A DNA stretch of 64,000 bases from assembly GCA_013360295.1 (NCBI GenBank), contig JABWCL010000014.1:30973-94972 (forward strand), in the 5' to 3' direction. The position numbers and the translations under genes are program-made. Source of the stretch: Ignavibacteriaceae bacterium (GTDB lineage Bacteria; Bacteroidota; Ignavibacteria; Ignavibacteriales; Ignavibacteriaceae). Positions 55,701-64,000 of the stretch are shown here, piece after piece. Positions within the stretch are counted from its first letter, which is position 1. Each line of letters begins with the position of its first letter. The notes beneath the pieces were generated by a model that saw only the letters and a program-made list of their open reading frames with translations, was not told the origin of the DNA and did no database searches.

Positions 55701-55769
55701 ACAGTATCAATTATTTATTGTCCGGTCGTTAATTATAAATTGTAAATGGCCGGTGCTGGAACATTAACT

Positions 55770-56960
55770 TTAAAGTGCGCTCTTGTGTATAAAATACCCG
55801 AGCATTTTAAGTTTTACGTAGTCTTCGTGATAAAAGTAGTAACCTTTGTCGCCGGTGTTGAATGAACCCGCGCCTGAATCTTTGATAAGGAACCAGTCTT
55901 TACCGTCTTTTGTCAGATAACCGATGCAGTGTATCCCGTGATCATCGCCGGAGGTTTTATTCTCAAAGCGGAACTGCCTTGAATCTTCATTAATATAATC
56001 AGCGGGAATATCAAAAGAAGGAACCATCGCCGCTTTAACGTATGAATCCATCCCGGGCTCCGATACATCGCCGAATAATACTGCCGTATAACCATTGCGA
56101 ACAGCCTTTTTAAGTTTAGCCATATATTCATCTAGCGCTACGTTATTGTATTCCTTGCTGTGCCACCAGTTATCCGGCACTCTGTATTCAACCATTGTGC
56201 CGTATGGTTCGTGAGTGAATGAAACAAGCGCAACATAATCATCGAGATTAAGATTCACCTCTTTGGCAAGAAAATCTTTCGGTGTGTAAGTTTTTCCGTT
56301 ATATGTAAAAGTTTCCGGGGGAGCCTGGATGTATGTATTCATAATTGCTTTGATAGTTGCAACTGCTTCGGTTTCATTCCACGCGTTCCGTTCCTTAACC
56401 GACTGCAGGTAAGAAGTCATTTCGTCAAACATTATGCTGTGGTCGTGTGACTTTTGTCCCGGCAGTAAACCAGAATAGGCCTCAAGCGGAACTATACCGT
56501 AGTTCTTCCACGCCCTTATTACTGCGTTCGCCTGAGAACCCTCTCCGAAATGCGTTGTTCCTCTCGATCTGATAAATCCTTTTGTCTTTTCAATATATTC
56601 CCAGTAGGCGGTATGGATCTCCGATAGCTTTATCTTTTTACCGTGAATACGGAATATCTCCGATTCGAGCATTGAAGTGGTTGAAAAAGACCAGCAGGTT
56701 CCGGTCATTCCCTGGTTCACGGGGTCATTATGCCAGAAATTCTTAAAATCGTTTTTTGACTTTGGGATATCAATCCCCTCATAATCCATCTTGAAACGTT
56801 TCTTTTTCTCCACCGGTTTTTGGTTGAATTCGGCTATGTTTTCCCGTATAACATCGAAGTAACCGGTCTGAGGATCAGCATATACAGCTTTGTTTTTTAC
56901 CTGCGGGATAAGTGTGGCGGAGAAGAATGCGAGTATTATTAGTATGAATAACTTTTTCAT
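55770..56960 (-). CDS. C1-family cysteine peptidase (bleomycin hydrolase-like)
   Basis: A 396-aa secreted peptidase with a signal peptide (1-20). Papain-type motifs: oxyanion Gln Q83 and nucleophile C89 in NQGMTGTCWSFS, and H341 in DDHGIH. The third catalytic position, Asn in the usual KNSWG, is Asp here (D361, IKDSGAG), with Trp also absent. The large insert between Cys and His fits the bleomycin-hydrolase (C1B) branch. It cuts peptides outside the cytoplasm. The Asp variant may mark a Bacteroidota subfamily; I cannot tell whether activity is altered. Confidence 0.83.
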   Translation of the reverse strand: MKKLFILIILAFFSATLIPQVKNKAVYADPQTGYFDVIRENIAEFNQKPVEKKKRFKMDYEGIDIPKSKNDFKNFWHNDPVNQGMTGTCWSFSTTSMLESEIFRIHGKKIKLSEIHTAYWEYIEKTKGFIRSRGTTHFGEGSQANAVIRAWKNYGIVPLEAYSGLLPGQKSHDHSIMFDEMTSYLQSVKERNAWNETEAVATIKAIMNTYIQAPPETFTYNGKTYTPKDFLAKEVNLNLDDYVALVSFTHEPYGTMVEYRVPDNWWHSKEYNNVALDEYMAKLKKAVRNGYTAVLFGDVSEPGMDSYVKAAMVPSFDIPADYINEDSRQFRFENKTSGDDHGIHCIGYLTKDGKDWFLIKDSGAGSFNTGDKGYYFYHEDYVKLKMLGYFIHKSAL

Positions 56961-57051
56961 TTTATACCGTATAGTTTATTTTGATATTTGTAAAGTATTA
57001 TTAAATCAAAAATAACAATTTAATAGATAAAATTTATAAGGAATTGCGAAT

Positions 57052-57876
57052 TTGAAAACGGCGCTTAAAACTCTCCTGGAACATTCTGCAGGGCTTAAAA
57101 TGACAGACCGGCAGCCGGCATTATTAATCGGTCACGGTAATCCGATGAATGTTGTCACTAATAATGAGTTCAGAAAAGCGTGGATTGAGGTTGGTAAGAG
57201 CCTGCCAAGGCCACGCGCGATTATGGTCGTGAGCGCGCACTGGCTTACCCGGGGTACAGCCGTTACGGTGAATCCGCAGCCAAAGACAATTCACGATTTT
57301 TATGGCTTCCCGGAAGAACTATACAAGCTTTATTATTCGGCACCAGGCGCGGTGGAATATGCGGAAGCCACAATAAAGGAAGTGAAATCCGTTCCTGTAC
57401 TCCCCAGTTCCGACTGGGGGCTGGACCACGGCGCCTGGTGTGTGCTTATGCACCTTTTCCCCGGCGCTGATATCCCTGTTTATCAGTTAAGCATTGATTA
57501 TAATCAACCTCTCGAATATCATTTTAAATTAGCCGGGGAGCTTTCATTCCTCAGGGAGAGGGGGGTAATGATAATCGGGAGTGGTAATGTTGTGCACAAC
57601 CTCCGCCGGATCAACTGGTCACCCGATCCTCTACCATTTGACTGGGCGATCGAGTTTGATGCTTTTGTGGCGAAATCAATTGAGAATGATGACTCTGAAG
57701 CCCTTGTGAATTATCTTTCACTTGGCTCACTCGCAGGGGCCGCCCATCCGACGAACGATCACTACATACCGTTGATATACACACAAGGGGTAAGGGATCA
57801 TAAGGACAGGTTCGCGTTCTTTACCGAACAGATAGATATGGGTTCGGTTTCAATGCGGAGTATCCTATTTTGCTGA
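57052..57876 (+). CDS. ygiD: Extradiol ring-cleavage dioxygenase of the LigB/YgiD (DOPA dioxygenase) type
   Basis: A 274-aa Fe/Zn-binding dioxygenase. Ligand motifs: LIGHGNPMN (about 26-34), VVSAHWLTRG (about 58-67), DHGAWCVL (about 125-132) and a C-terminal HPTNDHYIP (about 242-250). YgiD opens the ring of 4,5-DOPA-like catechols in other bacteria. The start is TTG 57052, preceded by AAGGA; homologues carry a similar N-terminal leader (a short L..L stretch before RQPALLIGHG), so I keep it rather than the later ATG at codon 17. Confidence 0.85.
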   Translation: MKTALKTLLEHSAGLKMTDRQPALLIGHGNPMNVVTNNEFRKAWIEVGKSLPRPRAIMVVSAHWLTRGTAVTVNPQPKTIHDFYGFPEELYKLYYSAPGAVEYAEATIKEVKSVPVLPSSDWGLDHGAWCVLMHLFPGADIPVYQLSIDYNQPLEYHFKLAGELSFLRERGVMIIGSGNVVHNLRRINWSPDPLPFDWAIEFDAFVAKSIENDDSEALVNYLSLGSLAGAAHPTNDHYIPLIYTQGVRDHKDRFAFFTEQIDMGSVSMRSILFC

Positions 57877-58032
57877 TGCCCGGGATAATTACGAAATTTC
57901 AATGGACGTTATTCTGATGCCCCGAATGGTAATACTAAGCATTTCTTTGATATGCGGTTGTATGGCTTAATTAATGGGGCAGGCAATCCATAGCGGATAA
58001 TCATATTTGAATTTATTTGTGAAAGGAATTTG

Positions 58033-58824
58033 ATGCAGAATCAGGAAGAAATTAAAGAAGTAGTAAAAAGTAAATACGCGGAAATCGCGGTTGCGAAATC
58101 CGGGTCCTGCTGCTGCGGAGGCAGTAAGGTTGTTCCATATACAATGTTCCAGGATGACTACTCCGGTAAGGAAGGCTACGTGCCTGAAGCGGATCTCGGG
58201 CTCGGCTGCGGTGTTCCTACGGACCTCGCGGAAATTAAAAAAGGAGATGTGGTTGTTGACCTTGGCTCCGGTGCCGGCAATGATGTTTTTGTCGCCCGCG
58301 CGGTGGCGGGAGATGAGGGGGAGGTCATCGGGATTGACTTTACACAGGAGATGATAGATAAGGCAAATAAGAACCTTGATAAACTGAAATTCGGGAACAT
58401 AAGGTTTGTGCTTGGTGAAATTGAAAACATCCCTCTTGAGGCTAATACCGCTGATGTAGTTATTTCAAACTGTGTTCTTAATCTCGTTCCGGATAAAACG
58501 AAAGCTTTTGCCGAGATTTACCGCATCCTGAAACCGGGCGGGCATTTTTGCGTATCAGATATTGTCATTGTCGGAGAGATGAGTGAAGCGCTGAAAAAAT
58601 CCGCGGAAATGTACGCGGGCTGTGTGTCAGGCGGCTTAAGCCGCGATGCATACCTCGGTATTATTCAGAATACCGGCTTTATCAGCACTGAAGTGAAAAG
58701 GACGAAGGTCATCGAGTTGCCCGACGATCTTCTGAAGAAGTATCTCTCACCGGACGGGGTACTGGAATATAAGTCTAAAGTAAGCGGAATATGCAGCATA
58801 ACCGTTGTGGGATATAAACGGTAA
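58033..58824 (+). CDS. arsM: Arsenite methyltransferase
   Basis: A 263-aa SAM-dependent methyltransferase. Motif I is VVDLGSGAGNDVFVA (about 74-88); the three As(III)-binding cysteines are C59 (GLGCGVP), C147 (SNCVLN) and C197 (YAGCVSG), the last two spaced by 50 residues as in characterised ArsM. An extra CCC cluster lies at 26-28. It methylates arsenite to volatile species. ATG 58033 is preferred over TTG 58030; AAAGGA precedes both. No other ars gene is in view. Confidence 0.9.
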   Translation: MQNQEEIKEVVKSKYAEIAVAKSGSCCCGGSKVVPYTMFQDDYSGKEGYVPEADLGLGCGVPTDLAEIKKGDVVVDLGSGAGNDVFVARAVAGDEGEVIGIDFTQEMIDKANKNLDKLKFGNIRFVLGEIENIPLEANTADVVISNCVLNLVPDKTKAFAEIYRILKPGGHFCVSDIVIVGEMSEALKKSAEMYAGCVSGGLSRDAYLGIIQNTGFISTEVKRTKVIELPDDLLKKYLSPDGVLEYKSKVSGICSITVVGYKR

Positions 58825-58833
58825 AAAATTATG

Positions 58834-58861
58834 GTCCCCGATGGATGAATTCATTGGGGAC
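58834..58861. terminator. Shared hairpin between convergent arsM and T9SS protein genes
   Basis: GTCCCC / GGGGAC arms around an inner ATG-ATTC-AT palindrome in the 44-bp gap between the stops. Confidence 0.5.
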
Positions 58862-58868
58862 ATATAAC

Positions 58869-60740
58869 TTATCTTGACAAAACCATCTTCCTGGTAGAAG
58901 AAAACTCTCCTGCCTGAAGCCTGAAAAAATAAACACCGCTCGGTAATTCATTTAAATCCGCAAATGTGCGCGTATCAGCAGTATTAATTGTAACGCTGTG
59001 AGTACCCGCCTCCTGCACTCTGTCACTAATAGTGGCAACTTTCCGTCCGAGAATATCAAACAGCGTGAGAGTAACCGAGGAAGCGGCCGGCAAGTGGTAA
59101 CTAATAGCAGTTGAAGGGTTGAACGGGTTTGGATAATTCTGGGAAAGCGAGTAACCGTCAGGAAGGGGTGCTTCATCTTCAATACCGGTAAATGTTGTAT
59201 CGCCAAAAACAGTTCCGTTGATAACCGCGCCTTTCAGTGTTCCTGTTGTTGTTCCAAAATCATAACCGTATCTGTAGTAAATTATCCGCAGGTTGTCTGC
59301 CAGTTCCTGCCCATAAGATAATAGAGTGAAAATGTCGTGGTATGATTTGATCAAATAATTGTTTCCCAAAAGTGTCAAAGAATAGACAGAATCGAAAACA
59401 GTTTTTGTAAATTCATTCTGCATCCCGGTAAAGGTAAGAGGTATGGTGTCTCCGGGCTCCGTAAGGAAATCGTGAATTGGAAACTCTTCCTGATATGACG
59501 GGGCAATCGAATATAGTAATCCGGATAGGCTGTCAATCCGGTAATAGTTGTTTATGGATCCAAAAGTATAAGGAACAGAAACAACTTTTTTGAAAAATTT
59601 CCCGGCAACGCCCATAACAGTATCCTTTTCGACAAATGCCTTTCTTGTATATTCACGATAAACGGGCGGAATACTCCAGTCCCACTCACGTACATTATAG
59701 AACCATTTGTAATTTATCTCCAGTGGGAAATAACTGAATAGCGCGGGGTCAGGAATGATGGATTTAACGGTTATAATGGTATCCTGATTTACTTTCAGGA
59801 TAGAATGGGTGGTTGCCGCGTAAAGAAAACCGGTAGATGCGGGGGCAAATAATCCCTTTATGTGTCGCGGGAGTTCACGATAAAGAATCAGCGAATTCGG
59901 GGATGCGCCGTTTGTGTATATTTTGCTGCCGGCCGCGACATAGAATCTGCCGTTCTCGTTTTCCCTATGGGCGAAAATAATGGGAGACTGCGATTCAAAA
60001 ATACTTGTCCACGAGAAAGCTGCGCCTGAATTGCCTGAAACAAACAGTTTGTATCCATTCACGTTTTGCCGGATAACAAATATGCCGGTGCCGTCAGGGG
60101 AATAATCCTCGGGGAAATCCCGAATGCTTTTATTTGTATCAACAATAGTAAAAGAAATCCCGCCGTCGGTTGAGCGGATCATATTTCCCGATGAACCCCT
60201 TGCCAGTATAAGGTTCGTGTTAAATGGTGATACGGAAATAATATTAATGTTTGTGTTTACGGTAGTCCACGATCTTCCGCCGTCGGTGCTCCGCATCAGC
60301 GGATCCCAGGCATATATCAAGCTGTCGTTTGTTCTTGAAATGGTGATTCCACTGATAGGAGATAAGGTGATAAAAGGCTGCTGATGGTCGTACCTTTGGA
60401 TGTAACCTGTTACAGCGATTCCGATTTTGGCTCCGCAGTGAATATATTGAGATGGATTTCCGTTCCAATAACGAACAGAATTAACTCTTTCTGCCAGCTC
60501 GCCGGCCTGAAACTCGCGTAAGAAAAGCGTATCGGTGCCGGTGGTAAGGTTTATGTGATAGATGGAATTTTCATAATCAGGGGGAAGAGATTGGCTGTCA
60601 GTGTAATTCAGCCTGTAGAAAAGGCTGATATCCCTGTTCTGCCCGGTAAAACCCTCAAGGGCGGAGAACTTGTAGTAATGATTTTGTGCTAAGAGAGACA
60701 GTGCCGGAAAAATAAATGTATATATCAGAAACCATTTCAT
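58869..60740 (-). CDS. Secreted propeller-type protein with T9SS sorting domain
   Basis: A 623-aa protein with a signal peptide (1-18). The middle contains BNR-like turns (MRSTDGGRSW, IRSTDGGISF) but fewer than the other two propeller proteins. A non-repeat region from about 320 to 530 follows. The C terminus is a textbook T9SS type A domain: YSLSQNYPNPFNPSTAISYH, LTLFDILGRKV and TRKMVLSR. Exported to the surface; function unknown. Confidence 0.83.
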   Translation of the reverse strand: MKWFLIYTFIFPALSLLAQNHYYKFSALEGFTGQNRDISLFYRLNYTDSQSLPPDYENSIYHINLTTGTDTLFLREFQAGELAERVNSVRYWNGNPSQYIHCGAKIGIAVTGYIQRYDHQQPFITLSPISGITISRTNDSLIYAWDPLMRSTDGGRSWTTVNTNINIISVSPFNTNLILARGSSGNMIRSTDGGISFTIVDTNKSIRDFPEDYSPDGTGIFVIRQNVNGYKLFVSGNSGAAFSWTSIFESQSPIIFAHRENENGRFYVAAGSKIYTNGASPNSLILYRELPRHIKGLFAPASTGFLYAATTHSILKVNQDTIITVKSIIPDPALFSYFPLEINYKWFYNVREWDWSIPPVYREYTRKAFVEKDTVMGVAGKFFKKVVSVPYTFGSINNYYRIDSLSGLLYSIAPSYQEEFPIHDFLTEPGDTIPLTFTGMQNEFTKTVFDSVYSLTLLGNNYLIKSYHDIFTLLSYGQELADNLRIIYYRYGYDFGTTTGTLKGAVINGTVFGDTTFTGIEDEAPLPDGYSLSQNYPNPFNPSTAISYHLPAASSVTLTLFDILGRKVATISDRVQEAGTHSVTINTADTRTFADLNELPSGVYFFRLQAGEFSSTRKMVLSR

Positions 60741-60933
60741 AGCTGCTTCTGTATGGATTAATCATATTTAAAATAATATATAAAAGCTGGAAATACCAGA
60801 CAATAATTGGGGTTGTTTATCCTACTGAGTGGGCAGTGAAAATTGGAGGCGATTGATTAACCGTGTCAACTCGATAAAACCAAAATCCCGCAGTAATGCA
60901 ATGATAATTGTCCGCAATTAATTGAAAAAACAT

Positions 60934-61095
60934 AATCCCGAAGGGATGCCCTTATTATAACCCAGACCCCAACAAAAAATAAAAAATCCCGAAGGGATGA
61001 TATAATGCCGAGGGGAAAAAAGATAATGCCATCCCTTCGGGATTCTGGTCCGGGTGTTGCTGTCAGAGTTATAATAATGTCATCCCGTTGGGATT
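60934..61095. repeat. Repeat block A (inverted pair plus two 51-bp units)
   Basis: Inverted copies of AATCCCGAAGGGATG at 60934 and 60985 (51 bp apart), then direct CATCCC units at 61030 and 61081. The stretch between them (ATGCCGAGGGGAAAAAAGAT) recurs in block B. Confidence 0.75.
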
Positions 61096-61201
61096 GGTAA
61101 CGAAAAGCCCCAGATGTATGATTCTATGATAACATAAAAACTCATCCATAAAGAAATACTGTCGTGGTACGCCAATTAAGTTTCACGATCCCTTGCAAGA
61201 A

Positions 61202-61671
61202 AATCCCGAAGGGATGTTATTATTATAACCCAAACCCCAACCAAAAACACAAAAATCCCGAAGGGATGATATTATGCCGAGGGGAAAAAAGATAATGCCA
61301 TCCCTTCGGGATTCCGGTTCGGGTGTTGCTGTCAGAGTTATAATAATGTCATCCCTTCGGGATTCTGGTACGGGTATTATTGTTGGTGTTATAATAATGT
61401 CATCCCTTCGGGATTCTGGTGCGGGTATTACTGTTGGTGTTATAATAATGTCATCCCTTCGGGATTCTGGTGCGGGTATTACTGTTGGTGTTATAATAAT
61501 GTCATCCCTTCGGGATTCTGGTACGGGTATTACTGTTGGTGTTATAATAATGTCATCCCTTCGGGATTCTGGTACGGGTATTGCTGTCAGTGTTATAATA
61601 ATGCCATCCCCTTGGGATTCTGGTCCGGGAGTTGCTGTCAGCGCTATAATAATGCCATGCAGGTGGGATTA
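61202..61671. repeat. Repeat block B with an eight-unit 51-bp tandem array
   Basis: Inverted copies at 61202 and 61254. Direct units begin at 61299, 61350, 61401, 61452, 61503, 61554, 61605 and a degenerate 61656. Each is 51 bp, starts with the hairpin CATCCCTTCGGGATT (5-bp stem around TTC) and ends TTATAATAATG. Middle units differ by only one to three bases. The period is a multiple of three, so an uninterrupted but probably noncoding frame of SSLRDSG repeats results. Confidence 0.85.
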
Positions 61672-61738
61672 TTAGCTAAAGCAATATGAAAATTAATTCT
61701 TAATTTACCATATCGAAATTTTTGAATTTGAGCACAGT

Positions 61739-62191
61739 ATGAATTTAACGGAAGTTGTTAAAACCCACAGACAAAATGTAATTGAAGATTCTCTCGCGGA
61801 ATTATCCCGTTCTTCACTTAAGCATTATTCCGGAAACCCGGAGGATGTTAACAGGGAAAGGCTGACCGCGTTATTTGATAAAAGCCTGGAATGCCTTGAA
61901 TTACGAAACCTTGTTCCGATGACGTTATTCGCGGAATCAATAGCCAAGAAAAGATTCGGTGAAGGGTATTTATTGCAGGAGGTACAGACTGCGTTTAACG
62001 TTCTTGAGGAAGTGTTGTGGCAGTTGATCATAGAAAAAGTTCAGCCACCGGACTATCCCGAAGCCCTTGGCCTGATCAGTTCGGTAATGGGCGCCGGCAA
62101 GCAGTCTCTCGCGGTCGAATATGTAGCTCTTGTCACAGGTTCGCCCGCGAAAAAAGATAAAGACATCACTCAGCTTTTTCACGGTACATAG
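61739..62191 (+). CDS. RsbR/RsbRD N-terminal-like protein
   Basis: A 150-aa helical protein. The segment NRERLTALFDKSLECLELRN followed by FAESIAKKRFGEGYLLQEVQTAFNVLEEVLW resembles the N-terminal domain of RsbR-type stressosome co-antagonists (RsbRD_N), here without the STAS domain. A stand-alone sensor module for a sigma-factor or two-component route is a guess. It starts 68 nt after the repeat array. Confidence 0.5.
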   Translation: MNLTEVVKTHRQNVIEDSLAELSRSSLKHYSGNPEDVNRERLTALFDKSLECLELRNLVPMTLFAESIAKKRFGEGYLLQEVQTAFNVLEEVLWQLIIEKVQPPDYPEALGLISSVMGAGKQSLAVEYVALVTGSPAKKDKDITQLFHGT

Positions 62192-62237
62192 GTTTTCCCT
62201 GGGGGTACAGCAGTATCTCTGTAAAATAGTTTAAAAT

Positions 62238-62272
62238 AAAAAACCCGGGCATCCGTTAAACAGATACCCGGG
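62238..62272 (-). terminator. Rho-independent terminator of efp
   Basis: CCCGGG / CCCGGG outer arms with an extended ATC..GT stem; on the minus strand it is followed by TTTTTTATTTT. Lies 30 nt past the efp stop. Confidence 0.75.
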
Positions 62273-62302
62273 CATTAAAAAGGATTTCTATAAAAAGACG
62301 AT

Positions 62303-62866
62303 TTAATTCTTTACGCGTTCCACGTAAGAGCCGGTGCGCGTATCTATCTTCAGTTTATCTCCCTGATTCACAAAAAGGGGAACCATCACAGTCGCGCCGG
62401 TTTCTACTGTAGCCGGTTTAAGAGTGTTTGAAACAGTATCTCCCTTCAACCCGGGTTCAGTCATTGTGACTTCGAGTTCCACGAATATCGGAATTTCCAC
62501 GTTAAGGATTTTTGTTCCGTCAAAGAGGATTTCAAGATTCATATTCTCCTTAAGGAATTTTTCACCGTCGCCAATAAGGTCGGGGGCAATGTTCAGCTGT
62601 TCGTAGGTTTCGTTATCCATTACCACAAAGTCCGCGCCTTCACGGTATAGGTACTGAAACACTTTCCTTTCCACCCTTACCTGGTCCACGGACTCACCGG
62701 CCCTGAACCTGTTCTCAATCACCCTTCCGGTTTTCATATTTTTTAGTTTCGCCCGCACAAACGCACGCCAGTTTCCCGGGTTAACGTGTTGGAACTCTAC
62801 GACAGTCCAGAGTTCATTATTCCACCTTATTACCATACCCGGCCTGAAATCAGCGGTAGTAGCCAT
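62303..62866 (-). CDS. efp: Elongation factor P with non-canonical tip residue
   Basis: A 187-aa protein with the three EF-P beta domains, the usual length. It relieves ribosome stalling at proline runs. The loop tip where E. coli has the modified Lys34 (PGKGQAF) reads PGNWRAF, so residue 32 is Asn. Neither the Lys nor the Arg modified by EpmA or EarP is present. VMDNETYEQLNI and the C-terminal KIDTRTGSYVERVK are typical. It lies divergent from the GDPD gene. This Asn type may act without modification. Confidence 0.93.
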   Translation of the reverse strand: MATTADFRPGMVIRWNNELWTVVEFQHVNPGNWRAFVRAKLKNMKTGRVIENRFRAGESVDQVRVERKVFQYLYREGADFVVMDNETYEQLNIAPDLIGDGEKFLKENMNLEILFDGTKILNVEIPIFVELEVTMTEPGLKGDTVSNTLKPATVETGATVMVPLFVNQGDKLKIDTRTGSYVERVKN

Positions 62867-63061
62867 TAAAATCTCCTTGATTCAATATTTCAAAATTTAA
62901 ACTCCCCAAAATACGGAAATTCCCCGAACTTTGGGAGTCCATTCCCTGTCAAAAGCCGCGATGATCCGGCAGCGAAAAAGGCTGGGCTTTTATTCCGCGG
63001 CGTGCTGCCGGGTGTGATTATTTTGACTTCCATATCTTTCCTAAAGCTATAAATTGTAGAT

Positions 63062-63823
63062 ATGATTTTTAAGAATAAATCGCCTGAATGGCTCACACGC
63101 AGGCCTATTGCTCACAGGGGGCTGCATAACGGAGAGGGGATTCCCGAAAACTCCCTCGCGGCTTTTCAAAAGGCAATAGAAAATGATTACCCCATTGAAC
63201 TTGACGTCCAGCTCCTGCGGGATGGCACTCCTGTTGTTTTCCACGATAAAAACCTATCGCGGTTGTGTGGTAAAGATGGGTTGATCAGGGCGCAGGACAG
63301 CCTCTCAGTTAAAGATTATTCCCTATGTGATACCTCAGAAAAAATCCCTCTCCTTGGGGAGGTGCTGGAGCTGGTAGGGGGAAAGGTACCTATACTGGTT
63401 GAACTCAAAAACTTCAGTTGGCCGGGAGAAGCTGAAAAACGCACCGCGGCGATGCTTAACGGATACAGGGGGGAGTTTGCGGTGCAGTCCTTTAATCCGT
63501 TTTCTGTAAGGTGGTTCAGGATCAATGAGCCTTCTTTTTGTATAGGACAGCTTGCAACCGCGATTGATTATCACGATGTTGATAAATTAAGATTATTTGC
63601 ACTTCGATATCTTATCGTCACTCTGCTGAGCATCCCTGATTTTATCGGATATGATATTAACTGCATCCCCAATCTTCCCACACGTATCGTGAAGAGCCTG
63701 GGAGTCCCCTTGCTTGCGTGGACAGTAAGAAGCCGTGAACAATATGAAAGGGGGAAGCGTTTCTGTGATAATATAATATTTGAAGGATTGTATCCGGCGC
63801 CGGTAATTTATGATAAAAATTGA
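63062..63823 (+). CDS. Glycerophosphodiester phosphodiesterase
   Basis: A 253-aa GDPD-family enzyme that hydrolyses glycerophosphodiesters to glycerol-3-phosphate and an alcohol. IAHRGLHN (H18, R19), E29-N30 in PENS, ELDVQLLRDG (E46, D48) and H61 in VVFHDKNL form the metal and catalytic set. No signal peptide, so cytoplasmic. Divergent from efp across a 195-bp gap. Confidence 0.88.
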   Translation: MIFKNKSPEWLTRRPIAHRGLHNGEGIPENSLAAFQKAIENDYPIELDVQLLRDGTPVVFHDKNLSRLCGKDGLIRAQDSLSVKDYSLCDTSEKIPLLGEVLELVGGKVPILVELKNFSWPGEAEKRTAAMLNGYRGEFAVQSFNPFSVRWFRINEPSFCIGQLATAIDYHDVDKLRLFALRYLIVTLLSIPDFIGYDINCIPNLPTRIVKSLGVPLLAWTVRSREQYERGKRFCDNIIFEGLYPAPVIYDKN

Positions 63824-63913
63824 CGCGGTAACGGGAAGCGAAAAATAACTGATAATTGTTTGTAAGTAATAATTTTACTGCGTGCGGGGACGCGCCTTTT
63901 TTTGTTTTCGAAA

Positions 63914-63965
63914 GATGGAACGCAGATGAGGCGGATGTATATTGATTTGCGCAGATCATTGCAAG
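63914..63965. repeat. Dispersed GATGGAACGCAGATG-type repeat fragment
   Basis: GATGGAACGCAGATGAGGCG then TTTGCGCAGATC resembles the other phrases at 19954 and, on the opposite strand, 20751 and 37340. Noncoding; near the window edge. Confidence 0.45.
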
Positions 63966-64000
63966 TTAAAACCTCCTTTATATTAATTATATTATTAATA

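Larger units (their letters stand above)
60741..61738. other. Repeat-rich intergenic region of about 1 kb
   Basis: Nearly 1 kb with no supported gene. It carries two related repeat blocks: block A at about 60934-61095 and block B at about 61202-61671. Each has two copies of AATCCCGAAGGGATG in inverted orientation, then CATCCC(T/G)T(C/T)GGGATT units in direct orientation every 51 bp. Block A has two direct units; block B has eight. The long open frame through block B is an artefact of the 51-bp period. Confidence 0.75.

Noticed and set aside
61202..61671. CRISPR-like array
   Set aside because: The repeat has no unique spacers; the whole 51-bp unit is conserved and there are no cas genes.
61274..61675. 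A 133-aa open frame of SSLRDSGxGIxVGVIIM repeats
   Set aside because: It arises from the 51-bp tandem repeat, has no ribosome site or start context, and the repeat is a DNA hairpin that also occurs in inverted orientation nearby.

Overview
The window looks like a chromosome segment of an Ignavibacteria-type bacterium (Bacteroidota/Chlorobi relatives). Five secreted proteins end in a type IX secretion (T9SS) sorting domain, most with the hallmark NYPNPFNPST-like motif. A PorV/PorQ-family protein, a TonB-dependent receptor with a carboxypeptidase-like plug extension, DUF2723 and DUF6150 fit the same lineage. No rRNA or tRNA gene, CRISPR array or transposase was recognised.

Layout. (1) 1-7510 is a small, A+T-rich defence-type island on the minus strand: a lone type I restriction HsdR-like helicase-nuclease, followed 2 bp later by a 1381-aa STAND NTPase with an N-terminal Mrr-like nuclease (Avs-like), then a GxxExxY gene broken by a stop codon. 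(2) 7830-19926 holds an acyl-CoA/short-acid metabolism block: thiolase, GbsR-type regulator, reductase, a KAS III-like enzyme lacking two of three catalytic residues, Na+/solute symporter and acyl-CoA ligase. A duplicated-domain lipoprotein, an outer-membrane barrel and two alpha/beta hydrolases follow. Two matching palindromes flank the regulator gene and are probably its operators. (3) 20119-26775 carries mixed housekeeping and membrane genes (ECF-like S component, DUF6150 with an amber stop, CLC channel, MenC-like enzyme, GNAT, TerC with a frameshifted start, AAA/DUF4143 ATPase with a leaderless promoter). (4) 26939-42086 holds T9SS propeller proteins, a KefB-type antiporter, GTP-PEPCK, and a peptidase-cyanophycinase-YfcC operon. 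(5) 42150-49286 is an RpiR regulator, TonB receptor, surface protein and PorV cassette. (6) 49390-63823 holds a CDF transporter, DUF2723 protein, GT9, C1 peptidase, LigB dioxygenase, ArsM, a T9SS protein, a 51-bp tandem repeat array, an RsbR-like protein, EF-P with an unusual tip residue, and GDPD.

The most notable features are the HsdR-STAND pair, the GbsR regulon with its residue-altered KAS III, three single-base lesions (GxxExxY, DUF6150, TerC), and the 51-bp hairpin repeat array. All family names are from recognition of sequence motifs; no database search was run.
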